Shown here one piece after another: positions 59,284 through 64,000 of a stretch of 64,000 bases of DNA; position 1 is the first letter of the stretch, and the number at the start of each line of letters is the position of its first letter. Made by a program: the position numbers and the translations under genes. This stretch comes from DATKGN01 sp964385705 (GTDB lineage Bacteria; Patescibacteriota; Microgenomatia; UBA10105; UBA927). Location: assembly GCA_964385705.1 (NCBI GenBank), contig CAYLQG010000001.1, forward strand, positions 3,254-67,253, in the 5' to 3' direction. Below the pieces are notes generated by a model. That model searched no databases. It saw only the letters and a list, made by a program, of their open reading frames with translations, and had not been told where the DNA came from.

Positions 59284-60339
59284 TTATTCTTGGGTGTTAC
59301 CGTCAGTCAATTCTAAATTCTTAATCGTCGGTAAAGCTGGGCCTGCTATCCCCTGCATACTTCCGTAAATACCGGCAACACCGCTTAATAATCGTGTCAC
59401 CTGAGCTTCACGTTGTTTCCAATTCCGTTCGTATGCTGTCCGTTCTTTTGTAATTTGTACCTGCATCTCGTTATATGTCTCGATCATCGATTCCACCTGC
59501 TGGGCAAATTCATGGCTCGTGATATACCCGTACAATTCCTCTGCTTTTGACTGTTTGTTTTCACTTATCATCCGCTGGCGAGCCGCATCAAGGAGCGTCT
59601 TCCGGAGAAGCATGGCTAAGGGAATAGCCAGTTGCGTACGAGCCACCCACACCCCGTCCTTCAACCCGATTCCCGTTTTAATTTCCTCAGGGAGCACATC
59701 GGAAATTATTGCAGGGATGTTTGATTTGTCATTTCGCAAATCTTCCTTAAGTTTCGTAATCCACCCGTCGCTCCACGCTTTCGTCCGTTTCGATTCCCAG
59801 AGAATTCGCCCGCAATCCATTCCCCGCGGGCTCCTGACGATCTGGCGGATATCGGCGCCGAGTACTCCCTTACCGATCGGCTCAATTGTGTCGCCCGGGA
59901 ATTCCCGTTTGAATGTATTCTCAAGATCCAACTCCTGTACTTCACCTTGGAGCTGCTGCGATCCCTGGGTCGCTTTCCTCTGCGCATCTTCAAGCGACTT
60001 CTTGAGATCTTCGATGACTTTGTCTTTTTCCTTTTCCTTGAGCCTTTGGGATTCCGACGCTTCCTCGAGTGTTTTTTGCCGGATCTTTTCGCGCTCACTA
60101 TCGAGCTGCCGCTGCTTATCCAGTTCAAATGTCCGTTTTTCCTCATCAAGTTTATTTTTTTGTTTCCGGAGCTCAAGTTCGGTATTCTGCGCCGCCTCCA
60201 ATTTTATCTTCATCTCTTCGAGTTCTTCGGCGTGCTTTTCACTGAGCTCTTCCAGTTTCTTATCCTTGATCTGATGCGTGAGAGCGTCAGAGAGTTCAAT
60301 CGATTTTTTGCAGTATGGACATGTGATTGTTGTTTGCAT
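59284..60339 (-). CDS. DUF2130 family protein
   Basis: The start is the ATG at 60339 (MQTTITCPYCKKSIEL) rather than the TTG at 60357. The 351-residue product has an N-terminal CxxC (TCPYCKK), a long charged coiled coil (about 20-150), and the DUF2130 domain with RILWESKRTKAWS, whose D/E-x-K pattern suggests a nuclease-like core, and a helical end. DUF2130 proteins are common in bacteria without known function. It is 84 nt downstream of the YgjP-type gene on the same strand. Confidence 0.82.
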   Translation of the reverse strand: MQTTITCPYCKKSIELSDALTHQIKDKKLEELSEKHAEELEEMKIKLEAAQNTELELRKQKNKLDEEKRTFELDKQRQLDSEREKIRQKTLEEASESQRLKEKEKDKVIEDLKKSLEDAQRKATQGSQQLQGEVQELDLENTFKREFPGDTIEPIGKGVLGADIRQIVRSPRGMDCGRILWESKRTKAWSDGWITKLKEDLRNDKSNIPAIISDVLPEEIKTGIGLKDGVWVARTQLAIPLAMLLRKTLLDAARQRMISENKQSKAEELYGYITSHEFAQQVESMIETYNEMQVQITKERTAYERNWKQREAQVTRLLSGVAGIYGSMQGIAGPALPTIKNLELTDGNTQE

Positions 60340-60424
60340 ATTGAGGCTGTTAGTCAATAGATTCTAATATGATTTATGAATAAATACAAACAGTCAAAAT
60401 TCCGAGGGCAATTGATGGAACACA

Positions 60425-60994
60425 TTATCCTTCCTGCATCACATACTGGTGAAGTGATTTCCGTATTGCCTTATAATCCGGAATCATGCGCGCGACAAGC
60501 CGCCAAAACCGTTCGGAATGATTATGCTCCTTGAGGTGGCAGAGTTCGTGGACGATAACGTAATCAATGGACCGCGGCGGCAGGTACATGAGTTTATAGT
60601 TAAATTGCAAATTGCCGCTCCGCGTACAACTCCCCCACAGGGATGTTTGGTTCCTGACGCTTACCCGGTGATATGTATGTTTGTAGAGAGAGTTAAAAAA
60701 TTGTAAACGCGTCGTAATGAGGCTCAAGACCTTTTGCTTGTTCGCTTCGTATTCACGCTTGGAGTGTTTAATAATGATTTTCCCTTCCATTTTTGAAACT
60801 TTTTCAAGCTGCCGTAAAATCCACGAGGATTTCTGCCGAAGGAACCCCTCAATAAACCGTTCGTGCCACCGCGACGGGATGGTGACGATAAGTCCCTCGG
60901 TGATGCCGACGGTGAGCCGCATATACCGCGCCCTGTTGCTCACACGGATCGTGTAGGAAACTTTTTTCCCGCCTAACAAAATTTCCCGCTTCAT
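60425..60994 (-). CDS. YgjP-type zinc metallopeptidase (M48/DUF45)
   Basis: The start is the ATG at 60994 (MKREILLGGKKVSYTIRVS). The 189-residue product has the zinc motif VIVHELCHLKEHNHSERFW (HExxH and a distal His), GSCTRSGNLQFNYKLMYLPP before it, as is typical of YgjP/WLM-like metalloproteases. It may be linked to restriction or housekeeping proteolysis; the function of the family is unclear. The longer frame to 61051 is less likely. Confidence 0.85.
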   Translation of the reverse strand: MKREILLGGKKVSYTIRVSNRARYMRLTVGITEGLIVTIPSRWHERFIEGFLRQKSSWILRQLEKVSKMEGKIIIKHSKREYEANKQKVLSLITTRLQFFNSLYKHTYHRVSVRNQTSLWGSCTRSGNLQFNYKLMYLPPRSIDYVIVHELCHLKEHNHSERFWRLVARMIPDYKAIRKSLHQYVMQEG

Positions 60995-61086
60995 CTGGTT
61001 ATGATACAACATGAAAGAGGAATTTGTCTTTTTTTGTAAGATACAAGACATATAAATTGACTAGAAGCAATTTCTTTCTTCGACTC

Positions 61087-61103
61087 AATCCCCGCTTCAG
61101 ATG
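61087..61103 (+). repeat. 17-bp direct repeat, copy 1
   Basis: AATCCCCGCTTCAGATG occurs here and again, identically, at 63442-63458. Both copies lie in intergenic DNA of the right-hand cluster of small genes. Confidence 0.65.
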
Positions 61104-61152
61104 GCTAGAAGACAACTAAGTGGTAGAAATACAAATAAATCACCGTCGCGCA

Positions 61153-61575
61153 TTATTCAAGCAACTTTTTAACAGCTCGATGGATAGATCCTCCAAACAC
61201 TCGTGTACGTTCCGGATTATCTCTATCCACCATGATTTCATCCTCCTGAAGGAGACCGAGAAGGACAGCGCCGTCTATTGCTATTGCTGCCTGATACCCT
61301 ATTCCCAGACTTTCACCTGAAAGATAACCGGGTTTGAAACGGCTAAGAGCCGGGCAGAGTACGAACGTTGTCGTTAGTAAATCATGTACTTCAGAATAAT
61401 CCAAAGGATCGGTTTCATAAGTTAAAAAATCGTCTTGTAAGGGGTGTACCGAGGGAGCCAGTTGAGGTGGAATATTTTGGATATCTACACCAGCGGATTT
61501 CATGGATTGAACTAATCCCCCTTTCCACTCCTCCTGTTCGAACATTCCCGAATCAGGCGGCTCATAAAAGAACAA
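61153..61575 (-). CDS. Uncharacterised protein, 5' end unclear
   Basis: The 140-residue frame starts with TTG at 61575, but the same frame stays open upstream to 61737 and reads like protein (DYVKPRIVAEIQRLEQIRT, then TVLGVGLFFYEPP). No ATG, GTG or TTG occurs in that extra part, so the gene may be truncated at its 5' end, use a rare start such as CTG, or be decayed. The product is acidic with a long central loop (QDDFLTYETDPLDYSEVHDL). I do not recognise it. The upstream part (61576-61737) should be annotated with it. Confidence 0.4.
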   Translation of the reverse strand: MFFYEPPDSGMFEQEEWKGGLVQSMKSAGVDIQNIPPQLAPSVHPLQDDFLTYETDPLDYSEVHDLLTTTFVLCPALSRFKPGYLSGESLGIGYQAAIAIDGAVLLGLLQEDEIMVDRDNPERTRVFGGSIHRAVKKLLE

Positions 61576-62048
61576 TCCTACTCCTAATACTGTATTTTTA
61601 TCCGTGTCAGTCGATTCATGCAGTATCGTCCGAATTTGCTCAAGTCGTTGAATTTCTGCTACGATTCGTGGTTTAACGTAGTCATGCGCCAGATTGAGTA
61701 GTGTCGTCGTGTCACTCGCACAAGGGATATTACACCATCATCCTTCTCTGTCTAAGATCAAAGTGGTAGTTCTGTTCCCTAAGGACTCCCCAATGGCAGG
61801 TAACTTAATTTCGAATGACGGGTCCCGTAACATTTCGGCATGCATATGCGTAATTTATCTACGGCAAGAATGAGTATTGAATGGGATTATACAGTCAGGG
61901 GAAAATTGTGTCAATATTATAGGATAAATGAAACGTACCTATCGGGCGGAATCGGAACGGTTATAGTCTCAACTATTGAATTTAACCAAAATATTTTTTT
62001 GAGGTCTTGAGTTTGTGCTGTTTTGACGGTCCGGAGTATAATATTCCT
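61576..62048. other. Gene-free stretch with an open 5' extension and a repeat motif
   Basis: The first part (61576-61737) is the in-frame extension of the minus-strand ORF at 61153-61575. The rest holds no ORF that I can support. It has one copy of the AATCGGAAC motif (61950-61958), a minus-strand TATAAT at about 61873, and the -10 region of the next gene. Confidence 0.5.
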
Positions 62049-62741
62049 ATGAAGTTATACGAATTTGAACATCAACTACTTGAAATGAAGAGACAGAAAC
62101 AGGAGGCCTTCAATATCCGAGAGCTCAAGTGTAATCAACTTGCCGATGCAACCGTGGATCTTTTGGCCTGGAAAATGAAGAATCTCGTACCCTACGTTGC
62201 TCCAGCTTTTTTTAAAATAAAAGAAGTATATCCCGATGATAAAGCAAAAATATATTTGGCATGGAGGCCGTTTGACGCAGGTGACTTGTCTTATCAAGTG
62301 CGGGAATATTCTGGTGACTTTCCAAGCTGCGATATATCGGATACCGGTATCACGATCTCATGGGGTGAACAATATAATGGAACGAATAGGATTGCCGCAT
62401 GGTTACGTCGTACTTCATATAGTAATCCCTATGATCCACCAGCACTATATCCTACACATGAAGGATCCGAATATGCCATATTTTTTGGGGCGGGTAATCC
62501 TGTTCAGCATTCGACTGATTCATATAATATTCCTTTATCCCGGCCAACGGTCAAGAGTGACATACTTGAACATTTGCTTAGTATTATGAAAAGTGGACAA
62601 TTTTTTGACACAAGTGGCGAGATTACCCGTAAATACAGACTCCTAGAGCTTACACAAAGTTCGGTGTTGAAATCCACAGAAACCACGACCCAGGCTTTGA
62701 ACTCCGGCGGTCTAACGGGAAACAAACAGTTCGAAGGCTAA
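62049..62741 (+). CDS. Uncharacterised protein
   Basis: The start is the ATG at 62049 (MKLYEFEHQLLEMKRQKQE). The 230-residue product has a helical N-terminus and a central beta-rich region (AKIYLAWRPFDAGDLSYQVR, then GITISWGEQYNGTNR). No family recognised. A TATAAT (62037-62042) ends 6 nt before the ATG without a Shine-Dalgarno, suggesting a leaderless mRNA. It is first in a run of three plus-strand unknown genes. The longer frame from 62007 is rejected. Confidence 0.55.
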   Translation: MKLYEFEHQLLEMKRQKQEAFNIRELKCNQLADATVDLLAWKMKNLVPYVAPAFFKIKEVYPDDKAKIYLAWRPFDAGDLSYQVREYSGDFPSCDISDTGITISWGEQYNGTNRIAAWLRRTSYSNPYDPPALYPTHEGSEYAIFFGAGNPVQHSTDSYNIPLSRPTVKSDILEHLLSIMKSGQFFDTSGEITRKYRLLELTQSSVLKSTETTTQALNSGGLTGNKQFEG

Positions 62742-62825
62742 AGGGTACTCCCGTCGGGACGGAATTGGAACATTCCTTTGAGGTTAAATATGTAAAATTG
62801 ACCTGGTTTGATATAATTCCGGTGT

Positions 62826-63380
62826 ATGACAGCGTCTCAGGAAAATCCATTTAAAGATTTGCAACATGTTAGACAAGATGCACAGTTATCCGAAAAAGAA
62901 CGGAAAAAAAACCTTCGCGCTGACGCAAAGGAAAAACATAAATTATTATTTACATATTTTGATCCACTTATTTCCTCCACTCTTACACAGTTGAATGACG
63001 CAATGGGCTGGCGGGCAGCTGTATCAAAGGAAATTGAGAAAGAGCAATCAACAGATCCGATTGATCACGCCGATTCTGCAAGCTGGTCATTAGAATGGAG
63101 TTTTATGAACAAAAAAAATGCTTTAGGCGATACCTGCACTGTATATGTAGGTTGGCAACGTTTTTATGTGCCAGCCGGGGGTCAGAATGGTATAGACGAG
63201 AGTTCTGTTAGCGTCAAATACGAATACCACAATTCGAATGGTGGCAACAAAGAATTCCGTGAAGAATTTAAAATGCTTGATGGAGAAAGTTCTCATGAAG
63301 CCAACGCTAATAATCTTGTGGGTGCATTGCGCACAGTAGTTCAAAAAGGCGAAGAAGAAGTTGGCAGAGCAACTCTTTAA
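62826..63380 (+). CDS. Uncharacterised protein
   Basis: The 184-residue product is not recognised. It has a charged helical first part (QLSEKERKKNLRADAKEKHK) and a beta-rich second part (CTVYVGWQRFYVPAGGQNG, VSVKYEYHNSNGGNKEFREE). A TATAAT (62812-62817) ends 8 nt before the ATG. The intergenic repeat with GGAACGCAAAGTGCCCC follows the gene at 63422. Confidence 0.5.
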   Translation: MTASQENPFKDLQHVRQDAQLSEKERKKNLRADAKEKHKLLFTYFDPLISSTLTQLNDAMGWRAAVSKEIEKEQSTDPIDHADSASWSLEWSFMNKKNALGDTCTVYVGWQRFYVPAGGQNGIDESSVSVKYEYHNSNGGNKEFREEFKMLDGESSHEANANNLVGALRTVVQKGEEEVGRATL

Positions 63381-63421
63381 TCGACGTAAATAACAAATCA
63401 TTACATCAGTTCCAGAAAATC

Positions 63422-63458
63422 GGAACGCAAAGTGCCCCAAAAATCCCCGCTTCAGATG
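63422..63458 (+). repeat. Composite intergenic repeat (GGAACGCAAAGTGCCCC plus 17-bp repeat, copy 2)
   Basis: The segment GGAACGCAAAGTGCCCC (63422-63438) is matched 16 of 17 by GGAACGCAAATTGCCCC at 63984-64000. The 17-bp AATCCCCGCTTCAGATG (63442-63458) is identical to 61087-61103. Both lie just downstream of small unknown genes. Confidence 0.6.
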
Positions 63459-63580
63459 TAAGGGACAACGAGGAAAAGAGAAAAAAATGCGTTTGAAATA
63501 TACATATAAACGAAATTGGAACGCTAATTCGATTTAATAATTTGATTCAAGATCCGTAGAAACGTATAATCTTACTTATT

Positions 63581-63976
63581 ATGGACGAAAAAAATGCAGA
63601 CTTTCTTAAACAGCACGGGTTTAAACAAGAAGGAGATAATGCCGAGGCTAAAGGGAACAGACTAATAGGCGACTTTATGCGCAATATGGAGAATGTGACC
63701 GGAATTCTTCCCGTACTGTCGGAGGAAGCAAAAGATACGGCATTGAAAGCGTTTTTCGATACCGATGATAAAATTCATCCATCGATTGACGCAATATGGC
63801 AGGCTGTTGATGATACTATGGAACATATAAAAAAAGTAAACCCCCAATTAGCAGATCTGATAGAACAATGTGACGCAGAAGATACAAGAGGTCAACGACC
63901 GGTTGCGTATTTTATCACCGTGCTACTTACGGCAAAATCATTCGATGGCCCTCAAGCACCTGAATCACATAAATAA
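63581..63976 (+). CDS. Uncharacterised acidic protein
   Basis: The 131-residue product is helical and acidic with no recognised motif (ENVTGILPVLSEEAKDTALK, then IDAIWQAVDDTMEHIKK). There is no signal or membrane segment. A TATAAT (63565-63570) ends 10 nt before the ATG; no Shine-Dalgarno. It is the last gene before the window edge and is followed by the repeat at 63984. Confidence 0.5.
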   Translation: MDEKNADFLKQHGFKQEGDNAEAKGNRLIGDFMRNMENVTGILPVLSEEAKDTALKAFFDTDDKIHPSIDAIWQAVDDTMEHIKKVNPQLADLIEQCDAEDTRGQRPVAYFITVLLTAKSFDGPQAPESHK

Positions 63977-63983
63977 TTTTTTT

Positions 63984-64000
63984 GGAACGCAAATTGCCCC
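63984..64000 (+). repeat. Intergenic repeat GGAACGCAAATTGCCCC (second copy, at window edge)
   Basis: It matches 16 of 17 positions of the copy at 63422-63438 and lies 8 nt after the stop of the preceding gene. It may continue beyond the window. Confidence 0.5.

Overview
The window reads as a chromosome fragment from a Candidate Phyla Radiation (Patescibacteria) bacterium, most likely Microgenomates. The main evidence is the ribosomal protein cluster: it has the usual bacterial order, but rplO follows rpsE directly with no rpmD (L30), which is a known CPR trait. Supporting signs are a short L2 N-terminus, many small genes without homologues I recognise, and modular secreted proteins with Thr-Pro linkers. 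The lineage below CPR is a guess.

Layout. 1-9.3 kb (minus strand): secY (partial), rplO, rpsE, rplR, rplF, rpsH, rpsN, rplE, rplX, rplN, rpsQ, rpmC, rplP, rpsC, rplV, rpsS, rplB, rplW, rplD, rplC, rpsJ, preceded by tuf (9.3-10.5 kb). fusA lies at 14.3-16.4 kb, and rpoB-rpoC-rpsL-rpsG at 43.0-51.1 kb, all on the minus strand. The str/S10 super-operon is therefore collinear with other bacteria but split by a 3.9 kb accessory block (with the tuf leader) between fusA and tuf and a 26.6 kb block between rpsG and fusA.

The block between fusA and tuf holds two large uncharacterised proteins, one with glycosyltransferase-A-like motifs. The 16.5-42.9 kb block holds a divergent ureohydrolase-like protein, two alpha/beta hydrolases, two methyltransferases, a DMT transporter, two flavodoxin-like proteins, kinase-fold proteins, a DUF2079 membrane protein, a Cdd1-type HhH protein, two tandem secreted beta-helix proteins, a TPP-riboswitch-controlled thiamine-precursor ABC transporter operon, an AbrB-PhoU protein, a CvpA-CAP fusion and an AlkA-type glycosylase.

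Right of rpoB are a RecB-type nuclease, a 141-bp MITE-like element with a target-site duplication, and a plus-strand operon of a CelD/FemAB-like GNAT, an HDAC/AcuC-type deacetylase, an ADP-forming acyl-CoA synthetase fused to a GNAT (Pat/YfiQ architecture), and a CAP protein. metK follows under a well-formed SAM-I riboswitch. Then come DUF2130, a YgjP-type metallopeptidase and a cluster of small unknown genes linked by short repeats.

Functionally, the window joins core transcription and translation with two riboswitch-controlled cofactor units (TPP: import of a thiamine precursor; SAM: synthesis of S-adenosylmethionine) and a candidate acyl-CoA energy/lysine-acetylation operon. Several accessory genes have a TATAAT-like box only 6-11 nt before the start codon and no Shine-Dalgarno, which suggests leaderless mRNAs. 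No tRNA, rRNA, CRISPR array, phage module or intact transposase was recognised.
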